Notes: generated from the sequence alone by a model not told the origin. DNA of 64,000 nucleotides from Streptomyces sp. NRRL S-337 (GCF_000720175.1 NZ_JOIX01000001.1:62001-126000), one strand, 5' to 3'; numbered from the stretch's first letter, positions 42,606 through 51,405 are shown. Program-made: numbers and translations.

Positions 42606-42661
42606 AAGTCTTCTCGTATTTTGTGCGAAGTCAAGACTGCTCTGTTAAAAAAGAGCGCACA
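42606..42661. promoter_or_regulatory. AT-rich control region between the polyol permease and dehydrogenase genes
   Basis: Within a stretch that is unusually AT-rich here, TGTGCG (42622-42627) and CGCACA (42656-42661) form one inverted repeat, AGTCTT/AAGACT another, and GCTCT-n8-AGAGC a third just before it. It lies in the only shared upstream region of the divergent genes and is the natural binding site for the DeoR-type regulator. Confidence 0.5.
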
Positions 42662-42692
42662 TCCTCGAAGACCCCAGGGAGCCGTGCCCGCC

Positions 42693-43742
42693 ATGACCGC
42701 AACCTCCGCGCAGCCCGCGATCCCCGCCACCATGCGCGCCGCCGTCCTGCACGGCCCCGAGAAGCTGAAGCTCGAAGAGCGCCCCGTCCCCACCCCCGGA
42801 CCGGGAGAGGTCCTGATCCGCGTCGAAGCGGTCGGCACCTGCGGCTCCGACGTGCACTACTACCGGCACGGCCGGATCGGCGACTTCGTCGTACGGGCAC
42901 CCCTCGTCCTCGGCCACGAGGCGGCCGGCACCGTGGTCGCCTGCGGGCCGGGCGTCGACCCGCGGCGGACCGGCCGGCGCGTCGCCATCGAGCCCGGCAC
43001 CCCGTGCGGCACCTGCGGCGAATGCCGGGCCGGCCGCTACAACCTCTGCCCCGGCATGCGCTTCCTCGCCACACCCCCGGTCGACGGCGCCTTCTGCGCA
43101 TACCTGGCCGTCCACCAGGACTTCGCTCATGACGTCCCCGACTCCCTGACCATCGAGGACGCCGCCCTGCTGGAGCCGCTCTCGGTCGCCGTCTGGGCCT
43201 GCCGCAAGGCCCGCGTCGCCCCCGGGGACCGGGTGCTGATCACCGGAGCGGGACCCATCGGCCTGATCGCCGCCCGGACCGCACGCGCCTTCGGCGCCCG
43301 GGAGGTGCTCGTCACCGACGTCGTCCCGCACCGCCTGGAACTCGCCCGCGCGGCCAGCGCCACCGCCCTCGACGTCTCCCGCACCCCCCTGCCCGAGGCC
43401 GGATACACCCCCACCGTGCTGCTGGAATGCTCCGGCGTGCCCACGGTCACCGGCGAGGCGATCCGCACCGTCGGCCGGGCCGGCCGGGTCGTGCTCATCG
43501 GCATGGGCGGGGACGAGATCCCGCTCCCGCTCAGCCGGGTGCAGAACCACGAACTCGAACTCACCGGCACCTTCCGCTACGCCCACACCTGGCCCACCGC
43601 GATCGCGCTGGTGGCGTCGGGTGCGGTCCGGCTCGACTCGCTGGTCTCGCACCGTTACGGTCTTGCCGAGGCCGAGCACGCACTGACCGTCGCCACCAAG
43701 GACGCGACCGCCGTGAAGGCCGTCATCCATCCGCAGCGGTAG
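42693..43742 (+). CDS. Zinc-dependent sorbitol/polyol dehydrogenase
   Basis: The 349-residue MDR enzyme has the sorbitol dehydrogenase pattern: VGTCGSDVHYYRHGRIGDF (catalytic-zinc Cys in GTCGSD), LGHEAAGTV (His-Glu), a structural-zinc cysteine group CGTCGECRAGRYNLC, LLEPLSVAVWA and the NAD site GAGPIGLIAARTA. It oxidises a polyol to the ketose with NAD. ATG 42693 is used; AGGGAG is 11 bases upstream, slightly far, and GTG 42684 is an alternative. The next gene is a DeoR regulator 42 bases downstream, so the two are probably co-transcribed. Confidence 0.9.
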   Translation: MTATSAQPAIPATMRAAVLHGPEKLKLEERPVPTPGPGEVLIRVEAVGTCGSDVHYYRHGRIGDFVVRAPLVLGHEAAGTVVACGPGVDPRRTGRRVAIEPGTPCGTCGECRAGRYNLCPGMRFLATPPVDGAFCAYLAVHQDFAHDVPDSLTIEDAALLEPLSVAVWACRKARVAPGDRVLITGAGPIGLIAARTARAFGAREVLVTDVVPHRLELARAASATALDVSRTPLPEAGYTPTVLLECSGVPTVTGEAIRTVGRAGRVVLIGMGGDEIPLPLSRVQNHELELTGTFRYAHTWPTAIALVASGAVRLDSLVSHRYGLAEAEHALTVATKDATAVKAVIHPQR

Positions 43743-43784
43743 GCGCGCCGCTGCCGCTGTGCGACCGGGAAAGGGGCGGCCCCG

Positions 43785-44573
43785 ATGGCTTCCACACGGT
43801 CGTCGCTGGCCGAGGTCGACCGGCGACGACAGGACGTACTGGCCTTCGTCGTCGAACGCGGAGAGGTCCGGATCGACGAACTGGCCAGGCACTTCGGGGT
43901 CAGCCTCGCGACCATGCACCGCGACCTGGACCAGCTCGCCGAACGCCGGCTGCTGCGCAAGGAACGCGGCCGGGCCGCCCCCTTCCCGACCCTCACCATG
44001 GAAACCGCCACCCGCTTCCGCATCGGCGTACAGCGCCCGCTGAAGGAGGCGCTGTGCGACGCGGTCGCCGACGAGATCCGGCCCGGCAGCACCGTCGTCC
44101 TGGACGACTCGACCACGCTGTTCCCGCTCGCCGCACGGATCGCCCGGACCGAGGCGGTCACCGTGGTCACCAACTCCCTCGGCGTGGCCCGGCTGTTCGA
44201 CGAGACACCCGGCGCCGAGGTCACGCTGCTCGGCGGCCGCTACCGCGGCGAGTTCGGCTCCTGCGTCGGCCCCGACGTCCTGCGCGCCCTCGGCCGGCTG
44301 CGCGCCGACCTCGCGGTGATGTCGGCCGTCTCCGTCCTCGGCGGCCGGCTCTTCCACCCGATCCGCGAGTACGCCGAGATCAAGGAGGCCATGCTGGACT
44401 GCGCCCGGCGCTCCCTGCTCCTCGTCGACCACACCAAATTCGGCAAGACCGCCACCCATGTGTACGGCGACGCCGGCCGCTACGACCGCATCGTCACCGA
44501 CCGCGCCACCCCCGCCGCCGAACTCGCCGCCCTGCGTGACCGCGGCGCGACGGTCGACGTGGTGGACGCCTGA
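43785..44573 (+). CDS. DeoR-family transcriptional regulator
   Basis: The 262-residue protein has the DeoR winged helix at the N-terminus (RIDELARHFGVSLATMHRDLDQL) and the sugar-phosphate-binding DeoRC domain (VTVVTNSLGVARLFDE, GAEVTLLGGRYRGEFGSCVG, and VDHTKFGKTATHVYG). DeoR regulators usually repress sugar or polyol operons and respond to a phosphorylated intermediate. The gene directly follows the polyol dehydrogenase gene, and GGAAAGGGG precedes its ATG. Confidence 0.9.
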   Translation: MASTRSSLAEVDRRRQDVLAFVVERGEVRIDELARHFGVSLATMHRDLDQLAERRLLRKERGRAAPFPTLTMETATRFRIGVQRPLKEALCDAVADEIRPGSTVVLDDSTTLFPLAARIARTEAVTVVTNSLGVARLFDETPGAEVTLLGGRYRGEFGSCVGPDVLRALGRLRADLAVMSAVSVLGGRLFHPIREYAEIKEAMLDCARRSLLLVDHTKFGKTATHVYGDAGRYDRIVTDRATPAAELAALRDRGATVDVVDA

Positions 44574-44601
44574 CCTGTCCCCGCGCGAAGCGGCACGGTC
44601 G

Positions 44602-45519
44602 TCACTCGCCGGGGCGCGGGCCCTCCGCGGACGCGGGCGCGCGGCTGCCGGTGCGGGTGGCGCCGATACCGGCGAGCACGACGCAGACGACCCCGGCCGC
44701 CGGGCCCACGCCGGGCAACTGGCCGAGGGTGACGGCGCCGATGACGAGGGCGATGGCGGGTTCCAGGCTCATCAGGGTGCCGAAGGCAGTGGTGGAGAGC
44801 CGGCGCAGGGCCAGGAATTCGAGGCTGAACGGGATGACCGGGTGCAGCACCGCCAGCGCCAGGCCGGTGAGCACCAGCGGCCAGGTCACCGCCCCCAGGG
44901 CGGACGGTCCGGCGAACAGCGTGGCGACCAGGGCGGCCACCGGCATCGAGACGGCCAGGCCGTTCAGACCGGTGACCCGGTCGCCGACGCGCTGGGTCAG
45001 CAGGATGTACCCGGCCCAGCAGGCCGCGGCGGCCAGCGCGAGCGCGAGGCCCACCGGGTCGCTCCCGCTGTGCCAGGGCTCCGTGAGCAGCACCACCCCG
45101 ACCGCGGCCAGCGAGGCCCACAGCTTGCGGCCGCCGCTCGCTCCGAACATGGCCACGCCGAGCGGCCCCAGGAACTCCAGGGCGCTGGCCGTCCCCAGCG
45201 GGATCCGCGCGACCGCGCACATGAACAGGAGCATCAGCCCGGCCGTGACCACACCCAGCCCGAGGCAGGCGAGCAGGTCCCTGCCGGTGAAGTCGGAGCG
45301 GCGCGGGCGGACGAGGACCAGCAGGAGCACCCCCGCCCACGCCAGGCGCAGCGCCGTCGTTCCCACCGGCCCGAGCTGGTCGAAGAGCCGCACCGAGAGC
45401 GCGAGGCCCAGCTGGACGCAGCTCATCGAGGCGAGGGCCATCAGCACACCGGCGTCCGCCCCGCGGAAGGAGGGGCGGCGGGCGGTGGCGGGGGACGTCA
45501 GGGCAGGTGGCGCGGTCAT
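44602..45519 (-). CDS. EamA/RhtA-type exporter
   Basis: The 305-residue membrane protein has ten segments in two EamA repeats. [21 protein letters not shown] and [21 protein letters not shown] are the hallmark blocks of the RhtA-like threonine/homoserine exporter branch. It is divergent from a LysR regulator with a 76-base gap, a common arrangement in which the LysR protein controls the exporter. The C-terminus is polar and short. Confidence 0.86.
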   Translation of the reverse strand: MTAPPALTSPATARRPSFRGADAGVLMALASMSCVQLGLALSVRLFDQLGPVGTTALRLAWAGVLLLVLVRPRRSDFTGRDLLACLGLGVVTAGLMLLFMCAVARIPLGTASALEFLGPLGVAMFGASGGRKLWASLAAVGVVLLTEPWHSGSDPVGLALALAAAACWAGYILLTQRVGDRVTGLNGLAVSMPVAALVATLFAGPSALGAVTWPLVLTGLALAVLHPVIPFSLEFLALRRLSTTAFGTLMSLEPAIALVIGAVTLGQLPGVGPAAGVVCVVLAGIGATRTGSRAPASAEGPRPGE

Positions 45520-45595
45520 GGCCGTCAGTAGACGGTCTCGGTATCGTTGCCGTCCACGTGCCGATCATGGACATTCCGTTCGGGAAAGCTGAACA

Positions 45596-46516
45596 ATGGC
45601 GCGCATGGAGACGAGGCGACTGGAACTACTGGCCGAATTGTCCCGGCTCGGGTCGATGCGTGCCGTCGCCGAGACCCTCGGAACGACCACCTCGACGGTC
45701 TCCCAGCAGATCGCCGCGCTCGCCCGTGAGACGGACACCACGCTCATCGAGCCGGACGGGCGCCGGGTCCGGCTGACCCCGGCGGGCCGGCGACTGGCCG
45801 CACACGCCGTGACGATCCTCGCCGCGGTCGAGGCGGCCCGGCTCGACCTGGGACCCGGGGCCGAGCCCCACGGCACCCTCAGGGTCGCCGGCTTCGGCAC
45901 GGCGATCCGTACGTACCTGCTGCCGATCGTCACCGGGCTCGCGACGAGCCACCCCCAGGTGCGGATCCTCATCCGCGAGCACGAGCCCGCCGAGGCCCTG
46001 CACGCGCTCGCCGCCGACGAGACGGACCTCGCGCTCACCTACGACTACAACCTCGCACCGGCCACCCTCGACCCGTCCGTCGCCGCGACGCCGCTGTGGA
46101 CCACGGAATGGGGCCTCGGCGTCCCCGCCGGTACGCAGGTGCCCGAGGGCACGGCCCTGGACGTCGTCACCCACTTCCGCGCGGAGAACTGGATCGTCAA
46201 CTCCCGGAACTCCGCGGACGAGGTGGCCATCCGCACCCTCGCCTCGATGTCGGACTTCACGCCCCGGGTGACCCATCAGGCCGACAGCCTCGACCTGGTG
46301 CAGGCAATGATCGCCGCCGGGCTGGGCGTCGGGCTGCTGCCCGGGGACCTCGCCCCCTTCCCCGGCGTCCGCATCGTCCGGCTCGCGGCTCCGGAGGTCG
46401 TCCTGCGCGCATACGCCGTCGCCCGCCACGGCAGCATCAACTGGCCCCCACTGGCGCTGGTGACCGACCTCCTCGCCCGCCGGACCCACGAGGACACCCG
46501 CCCGCCGCGCCGGTAG
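45596..46516 (+). CDS. LysR-family transcriptional regulator
   Basis: The 306-residue protein has the LysR helix-turn-helix (ELSRLGSMRAVAETLGTTT then STVSQQIAALARETD) and a C-terminal periplasmic-binding-like effector domain (GTLRVAGFGTAIRTYLLP, DLALTYDYN, GLGVGLLPGDLAPFPG). It probably controls the divergent EamA exporter gene. ATG 45596 and ATG 45605 are both possible; the second fits the usual LysR start better but has no clearer ribosome site. Confidence 0.88.
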   Translation: MARMETRRLELLAELSRLGSMRAVAETLGTTTSTVSQQIAALARETDTTLIEPDGRRVRLTPAGRRLAAHAVTILAAVEAARLDLGPGAEPHGTLRVAGFGTAIRTYLLPIVTGLATSHPQVRILIREHEPAEALHALAADETDLALTYDYNLAPATLDPSVAATPLWTTEWGLGVPAGTQVPEGTALDVVTHFRAENWIVNSRNSADEVAIRTLASMSDFTPRVTHQADSLDLVQAMIAAGLGVGLLPGDLAPFPGVRIVRLAAPEVVLRAYAVARHGSINWPPLALVTDLLARRTHEDTRPPRR

Positions 46517-46591
46517 CCGCCGGGCGGGTGACGTACCGGCGCGTACCTTCGGGGGAATGCCGGCCCACGGGCGTTCGAGAACCGGTGCCGG

Positions 46592-47860
46592 GTGATACCA
46601 CCTCTGGGTAGGCACGGGCGCGCGGAGGGCGGTGGCGGCCAGGTGCGGAACCGACCCGGCAGGAAGCGGGAGAGTACGTCCGGCGCCTCGGGGAGCGGCG
46701 GCCGGCCGCGCGGCCGGGTCACGGTTCTGCGGACCCGCGGCGGCCGGCGGACCGTGACCGTACGCCGGACGGCGGGCGGGGGACCGGAGCGCCGCCCGGC
46801 CGTACCCACCGGGCCGTCCCCCATGCTGCAGGCCGCCGCCGCGTACGGGTGGCGCCTGATCATCGTGGGCGCGGTCGTCTACGCGGTCTTCGTGGCGCTG
46901 GGAAAGTTCCACCTGGTGACCCTGGCGGTCTTCGTGGGCCTTGTCCTGACGGCCCTTCTGGAGCCGCTGACCAGCCTGCTCGGCCGCTGGATGCCCCGGT
47001 CGGTGGCGGTCGCCTCCGGTCTGTTGCTCGGCATCCTGCTGCTCTTCGGTGTGCTGAGCCTGATCGGTGCGAACGTCGCGGGGGAGTGGGCGGGCCTGCG
47101 CCGGGAGTTCGACGGTGGTGTGGCCAGGATCGAGCGGTGGGCACAGGGCCCGCCGGTCCACCTGAGCCACGAGACCCTCGCACATCTGCAGACATGGGTC
47201 CGGAGGTTCGTCTCCACGCACCGGTCGGCGCTGATCAGCACGGCGCTGAGCGGCGTCGACCGGATCGTCGAAGCGGCGACGGTGGGCGTGCTCGCGCTGT
47301 TCTGCTCGGTCTTCTTCCTGCATTCCGGCGGCCGGATGTGGCGCTGGTTCGGCGGCCAGCTGCCCGGCAACCGGCGCCGCCCCGTCCAACTCGCGGGCCG
47401 TGCCGCCTGGACCACGTTCACCGGCTACACCCGCGGCATCGTCCTGGTCGCCGCGATCAACGCCGTGCTCGTGGGCGTCGCGCTGTTCATCCTGGGGGTG
47501 CCGCTCGCCGTCCCGCTGGCCGTGCTGGAGTTCTTCGCCGCCTTCATCCCGCTGGTGGGCTCGCCGGTCGCGCTGGCCGTGGCCGCCGTGGTGGCGCTGG
47601 CCGCCAAGGGCCCGTTGATCGCGCTGATCGTCGTGCTGCTGATCGTGGTCATCGGCCAGATCGAGGGCCATGTGCTGCACCCGCTCGTGATGAGCCGCGC
47701 GGTCCAGCTGCATCCGGTCGTGGTGGCGCTCTCGGTGGTCTGCGGCGCGGTCACCGCCGGGGTGCCCGGCGCGATCGTCGCGGTACCGCTCGTTTCGGTG
47801 GTGTGGTCCGTCTACGGCGTGCTGCGCGCGCTCCCCGCCGCGTCCTTCCGGGCCCCCTGA
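46592..47860 (+). CDS. AI-2E (PerM/UPF0118) family membrane protein
   Basis: The protein of up to 422 residues has about 80 basic, low-complexity residues and then seven to eight membrane segments with the PerM layout: two N-terminal pairs, a soluble loop (WAGLRREFDGGVARIERWAQ), then GYTRGIVLVAAINAVLVGVA, EFFAAFIPLVGSPVALAVA and IEGHVLHPLVMSRAVQLHP, the most conserved block. Relatives include autoinducer-2 exporters and Na/H antiporters; the substrate is unknown. The start is uncertain: GTG 46592 is the first codon used, and GTG 46643 after GGAGG is an alternative. Confidence 0.82.
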   Translation: MIPPLGRHGRAEGGGGQVRNRPGRKRESTSGASGSGGRPRGRVTVLRTRGGRRTVTVRRTAGGGPERRPAVPTGPSPMLQAAAAYGWRLIIVGAVVYAVFVALGKFHLVTLAVFVGLVLTALLEPLTSLLGRWMPRSVAVASGLLLGILLLFGVLSLIGANVAGEWAGLRREFDGGVARIERWAQGPPVHLSHETLAHLQTWVRRFVSTHRSALISTALSGVDRIVEAATVGVLALFCSVFFLHSGGRMWRWFGGQLPGNRRRPVQLAGRAAWTTFTGYTRGIVLVAAINAVLVGVALFILGVPLAVPLAVLEFFAAFIPLVGSPVALAVAAVVALAAKGPLIALIVVLLIVVIGQIEGHVLHPLVMSRAVQLHPVVVALSVVCGAVTAGVPGAIVAVPLVSVVWSVYGVLRALPAASFRAP

Positions 47861-47920
47861 GCGCGCCGCGCGCCCGGACGCCGATTGCGGCTGCGGCACC
47901 GTCCGGGGCACTCTTGCGTC

Positions 47921-48196
47921 ATGTCATATGTGCGGCTCGAAGCCTGGATCGGTGGGGAGTGGCTGGAGGTGGACTCGGTGAGCGTGAGCCTCGTGGAGTC
48001 CGCCCTCACGCTCTCCTTCGAGCACCAGCGGACGGAATCCGGCTACCGCGATCTCATCTGGGAGCCGCTGGAGAAATTCCTCCGTGAGTACCGCGACGAA
48101 CCGCTCGTCGTCGTACCGCGCCGACGCAATCTGCCGGTGATGTTCGGCCCCGGCGCCGCGGGGCCGTTCCGGCTCGCCGAGGTGTCGGACGGCTGA
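47921..48196 (+). CDS. Small conserved-looking protein of unknown function
   Basis: A 91-residue protein begins MSYVRLEAWIGGEWLEVDS at ATG 47921 and appears to be a compact alpha/beta domain (VSVSLVESALTLSFEHQ, then WEPLEKFLREYRDEPLVVV). I recognise no family. No ribosome site is visible; CACTCT 6 bases upstream could be a leaderless -10. A perfect hairpin follows the stop codon at once, which supports it as a real gene. The antisense frame over the same bases is a shadow. Confidence 0.62.
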   Translation: MSYVRLEAWIGGEWLEVDSVSVSLVESALTLSFEHQRTESGYRDLIWEPLEKFLREYRDEPLVVVPRRRNLPVMFGPGAAGPFRLAEVSDG

Positions 48197-48197
48197 T

Positions 48198-48222
48198 CTC
48201 CGCTGACATCCCGTCAGCGGAG
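48198..48222 (+). terminator. Perfect 10-bp hairpin after the small unknown gene
   Basis: CTCCGCTGAC (48198-48207) and GTCAGCGGAG (48213-48222) pair around a 5-base loop, starting 2 bases after the stop codon. Confidence 0.75.
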
Positions 48223-48479
48223 GGGACATTTCGTGGCCATCTACGGCACGGCAGAGGGAATGCTCTCCTAGGGGCCCAGCGCCGTGCTGTCAGACCGGAG
48301 TACCGGGTCGGCAGCTACGTTCTCACCGCATTTCCGTCAAGAGGATCGTCGGAAACGAGCAAAACTGGCAACTATTTGACCGGACTGTCGCGTCCTCCGT
48401 GCAGAGTCATCAGGTGGGGGCTCCCGTCACCACACCGCCACCGCGGCGGGTGGGAACCGGGTCTTGTAAAGGAGAAAGC

Positions 48480-48671
48480 ATGCGACCGTTTGCGTTGAGC
48501 TACGCCCGTCCGGCGGTGACGCCGTCGAGCGCCGCTCCGTACACCTATGACGCCGCGCGGCAACTCAACGTACTGCCCGACGGACGCCCGGCCACCTCCA
48601 GCCGGGCCGTGCTGCTGGCCACCGGCACCACAGCGTCCACGGCCGGCTCCAAGACCCACTTCGACGACTGA
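48480..48671 (+). CDS. tgmA: Graspetide (ATP-grasp-modified RiPP) precursor peptide
   Basis: The 63-residue precursor begins MRPFALSYARPAV, the conserved leader of the TgmA/GRASP-target family, and QLNVLPDGRPA follows in the middle. The C-terminal core GTTASTAGSKTHFDD holds the Thr/Ser donors and terminal Asp acceptors from which omega-ester crosslinks are made. This core is almost the family consensus. AAGGAG lies 6 bases before ATG 48480. The ATP-grasp ligase gene starts 6 bases after the stop. A TTTCCG/CGGAAA inverted repeat at 48331-48355 lies in the upstream region and may bind a regulator. Confidence 0.9.
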   Translation: MRPFALSYARPAVTPSSAAPYTYDAARQLNVLPDGRPATSSRAVLLATGTTASTAGSKTHFDD

Positions 48672-48677
48672 GCGTCC

Positions 48678-49604
48678 ATGACCGTCCTGGTCCTCACCTG
48701 TGAGGAGGACTTGACCGCGGACATGGTGGTCACGATCCTTCACGACCGCGGTGTCCCGCTCGTCCGCCTCGACCCCGCCGACCTGCCGGGCCGGGTCGCC
48801 CTGTCGGCGGACTATGCCCATCACGCCTTCCACGGCTACCTGAAGGCGGACGAACGCATGGTGAGCCTGCGCAGCCTGCGGTCGATATGGGTCCGCCGGC
48901 CCGGAACCCCCGGCACCCGCGCCGAGGAACAGTCCGCCTGGCTCGCCACGGAGGCCGAGCACGCGCTCTACGGCATGCTCACCTGCACCCCGGCGCGCTG
49001 GATGAACCACCCCGTCGCGGCCGCGCAGGCCCGCTACAAGCCCTGGCAGCTGCACCTCGCCCAACAGAGCGGTTTCACCATCCCGCCCACCCTGATCACC
49101 ACCTTCCCCTCGGACGCCCGGCAGTTCGCCACCACCCACCGCGACCTCGTGGTGAAGTCGGTCTCCGGCAAACACCCCAGCGAGCCCCCGATGGTGCTGC
49201 CCACCACGCGGATCGGCCCGGACGTGGACTTCACCGGAGTGGCCGCCTCCCCCACGCTGCTCCAGCGCCATATCCACAAGCAGGCCGACATCCGTCTCAC
49301 CTGCGTCGGCGGCCGGCTCTTCGCCGCCCGCAAGCAGGCCGATCCGGACGAGGTCGACAGCCGTTTCACCCAGAACGCCGCCTGGAAGCCCACCGAGGTG
49401 CCCGACACGGTCCGGCGCTCGGTGGCCGCATACCTGCGCCTCGCCCAACTCTCCTATGGGGCCTTCGACTTCGCGGAGGACCGGGAGGGGTCCTGGTGGT
49501 TCCTCGAATGCAACCAGGGCGGCCAGTTCGGCTTCGTCCAGCTCGACACCGACCAGCCCATCGCCCAGGCCATCGCCACCTGGCTGGCGGAGGAACCGGC
49601 GTGA
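48678..49604 (+). CDS. tgmB: ATP-grasp ribosomal peptide maturase (graspetide ligase)
   Basis: The 308-residue ATP-grasp ligase (SAV_5884/TgmB type) forms ester or amide bonds between hydroxyl or amino side chains and Asp/Glu of the precursor. It starts MTVLVLTCEEDLTADMV and contains SLRSIWVRRPGTP, WMNHPVAAAQARYKPWQL, the ATP-binding LVVKSVSGKH, LLQRHIHKQADIRLTCVGG and YGAFDFAEDREGSWWFLECN (metal ligands near the end). It is translationally adjacent to the precursor. The O-methyltransferase (PIMT-like) that normally follows is absent; the next gene is a convergent EF-hand gene. Confidence 0.92.
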   Translation: MTVLVLTCEEDLTADMVVTILHDRGVPLVRLDPADLPGRVALSADYAHHAFHGYLKADERMVSLRSLRSIWVRRPGTPGTRAEEQSAWLATEAEHALYGMLTCTPARWMNHPVAAAQARYKPWQLHLAQQSGFTIPPTLITTFPSDARQFATTHRDLVVKSVSGKHPSEPPMVLPTTRIGPDVDFTGVAASPTLLQRHIHKQADIRLTCVGGRLFAARKQADPDEVDSRFTQNAAWKPTEVPDTVRRSVAAYLRLAQLSYGAFDFAEDREGSWWFLECNQGGQFGFVQLDTDQPIAQAIATWLAEEPA

Positions 49605-50166
49605 CCGGCCCACCGCCAGGGCCGGCCGCGGGTGCCCCGCCCCCCGGCGCAAGGGCTCGGTTCCGGCCATGGTGCAGGGCTTCGGCCATCGGCGAAGCGC
49701 CGTCGCTGACGAAGGCACGGATGGCGGCGAGGTACTCCTCGCGGGCGATGCGTCCGTCGCCGTCGGTGTCGAGCGCATCGAACGCCTCCCGGGCGTTGTC
49801 GGGCGGGTTGCCCAGTACGGCACGCAGCCGGACGAACTCCGCGCGCTGCAGGGCCCCGTCCGCATCGGTGTCGGCGAGGTCGAACAACGACCCCAGCGCC
49901 TGCCGGCAGACCTCGTCAAAGGCTTCCGCGCCCGCCCACGCCGCGTACTCCTCGAAGGTCACCTTGCCGTCGCCGTTCCCGTCCATCGACGCGTAGACCT
50001 GTTCGTGAGCGGCGCGGGCGGCGGAGACCAGGGGGTCGTCCCCGTCGCGTCCCAGCGCCTCCGCCGCGCGAACGGGCCGGGCGACGTACTCCCGCCGGGA
50101 GATGACACCGTCACCGTCCACATCCAGCATGGTGAAGATGTGTTCCTTCGCGGCCCGAGCATCCAT
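49366..50166 (-). CDS. EF-hand calcium-binding protein with an abnormal C-terminal extension
   Basis: The frame encodes 266 residues, but only the first 170 or so look real. They hold four EF-hands (DVDGDGVISRREY, DGNGDGKVTFEEY, DTDADGALQRAEF, DTDGDGRIAREEY) as in calerythrin-type actinobacterial calcium sensors. After GASPMAEALHHGR the sequence becomes Pro/Gly/Arg-rich, and its last 239 bases are antisense to the ATP-grasp gene. The native stop was probably lost through a frameshift or point change near 49660. AAAGGA precedes ATG 50166. The third loop has Ala at a normally Gly-flanked position but keeps its acidic ligands. Confidence 0.82.
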   Translation of the reverse strand: MDARAAKEHIFTMLDVDGDGVISRREYVARPVRAAEALGRDGDDPLVSAARAAHEQVYASMDGNGDGKVTFEEYAAWAGAEAFDEVCRQALGSLFDLADTDADGALQRAEFVRLRAVLGNPPDNAREAFDALDTDGDGRIAREEYLAAIRAFVSDGASPMAEALHHGRNRALAPGGGAPAAGPGGGPVTPVPPPARWRWPGRWAGRCRAGRSRTGRPGCIRGTTRTPPGPPRSRRPHRRVGRGAGMRPPSAGPCRAPRWASRRRSG

Positions 50167-50441
50167 CGGTGTTCCTTTCGTGCGCTTGAGGGGCCCGGTA
50201 ACTGCCCGCTCCCGCGCCCCGCTACACGCCGGAAGTGCCTGGTCACCCCGGTCGGGTGAGCCGCGTCCCGGTGTCGACGCGGCCCGGCGCGCTCAGCGCC
50301 GCAGCAGCGCCCCGGCCCGGGCGGGGGTGGATCCTGTACGGCGATTGTCGCGCGTACGGGGCGCTCAGTGGGGGCGGGACGGTACGGCGAGTGTGGAGGG
50401 ACCGTGTGCCACCCGGTGCGAAATCTCCCGCTCCGGTCGTC

Positions 50442-50447
50442 TAGGGT
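50442..50447 (+). promoter_or_regulatory. Probable -10 element before the squalene/phytoene synthase-like gene
   Basis: TAGGGT fits TANNNT and would give a short leader carrying GGGGAG before ATG 50476. The rest of the 309-bp gap 50167-50475 shows no gene; it has GC-rich palindromic stretches without a clear terminator. Confidence 0.4.
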
Positions 50448-50475
50448 CGACGCGGCACCAACGAGGGGAGCGGGT

Positions 50476-51405
50476 ATGGCCGGCTGGCCGGTGACACTCG
50501 ACCGGGCCGGGATCATGGACCCGTCGCTCCGGCACGACTACACCGAACAGCGCCGTCTGGTCGCGCGGTTCGCCCGCGCCGAGTACACCGCGGTGCGGCT
50601 GCTGCTCCCCCCTGCGCTCGTGCCCGATGTCCTCGCCGCCACGGCCTTCATGCACCACACGGACGACCGGATCGACCAGGGGCCCGTGGCGGGACGTGCC
50701 GCGGCCCTCGCCGCGTGGGACGGGCAGGTACGGACGGCGCTCGCGGGCGCCCCGACGGACGAGCCGTTGTTGCGCGCGCTACGGCACACCGTCACCCGTC
50801 ACCCCCAACTGGGCCCGTACGTACGGGAGTTCCTGGCGGGAGCGGCGGCGGACGTGGACTGGTCCGGGTTCGCCACCGAGCGGGACTTCCAGGACTACAT
50901 CGACGCCTATTCGCTGCCCGCCTTCATGCTCCTCACCTGCCTGCTCGCGCCCGACACCGGCACGGAGGCGTACGTGGCGGGCTGCCGCAGCTTCATCGAG
51001 GCGATGCAACGCCTCGACTTCCTGGACGACATCGCCGAGGACCTGTCCCACGGGCGGCTCGGTATCCCGCAGGACGCCCTGGCCCGGCACGGGCTGACCC
51101 ACCGGGACCTGGCCGAGGCCGGTCCCGCCACCCGTACCGCCTTCGCCGCCCTGGTGCCGCAGCAACTGGCGCTGGTCCAGGCAGAGTTGTCGGCGGCGTG
51201 GGACCTGCTCGAGCGGGTGGCGGCACCCGGCCGGCCGCTCGTCCGCGCGCTGCTCGCCCTGCAGGAGCTCCGGGTGCGCACGGTGCGACGGAAGGGCGCG
51301 GCACTGCTCTCCGGCGCCACCCGGCCGCCGGTCGTCGGTGCGCTGGGCCTCCTGGCCCGGGAATACCGGGCGGCGCGCAGCCAACGGCTTCCCGTACGGG
51401 CCTGA
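50476..51405 (+). CDS. Squalene/phytoene synthase-family protein
   Basis: The 309-residue all-helical protein carries the two Asp-rich motifs of head-to-head prenyl synthases: TDDRIDQG with DDRID at 63-67, and RLDFLDDIAEDLSHGRL with Asp184, Asp185 and Asp189. The YIDAYSLPAFML block between them is also typical. Members condense two prenyl diphosphates (C15 or C20) or act as related terpene enzymes. GGGGAG lies 5 bases before ATG 50476. No desaturase, cyclase or prenyl synthase gene lies nearby, so the product cannot be named. Confidence 0.82.
   Translation: MAGWPVTLDRAGIMDPSLRHDYTEQRRLVARFARAEYTAVRLLLPPALVPDVLAATAFMHHTDDRIDQGPVAGRAAALAAWDGQVRTALAGAPTDEPLLRALRHTVTRHPQLGPYVREFLAGAAADVDWSGFATERDFQDYIDAYSLPAFMLLTCLLAPDTGTEAYVAGCRSFIEAMQRLDFLDDIAEDLSHGRLGIPQDALARHGLTHRDLAEAGPATRTAFAALVPQQLALVQAELSAAWDLLERVAAPGRPLVRALLALQELRVRTVRRKGAALLSGATRPPVVGALGLLAREYRAARSQRLPVRA

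Noticed and set aside
45626..47911. 761-codon minus-strand frame over the LysR and PerM-like genes
   Set aside because: Asp/Arg/His/Gln-rich shadow crossing two well-supported genes.
47924..48229. 101-codon antisense frame over the small unknown gene
   Set aside because: The plus-strand frame has more protein-like composition and a perfect hairpin right after its stop.
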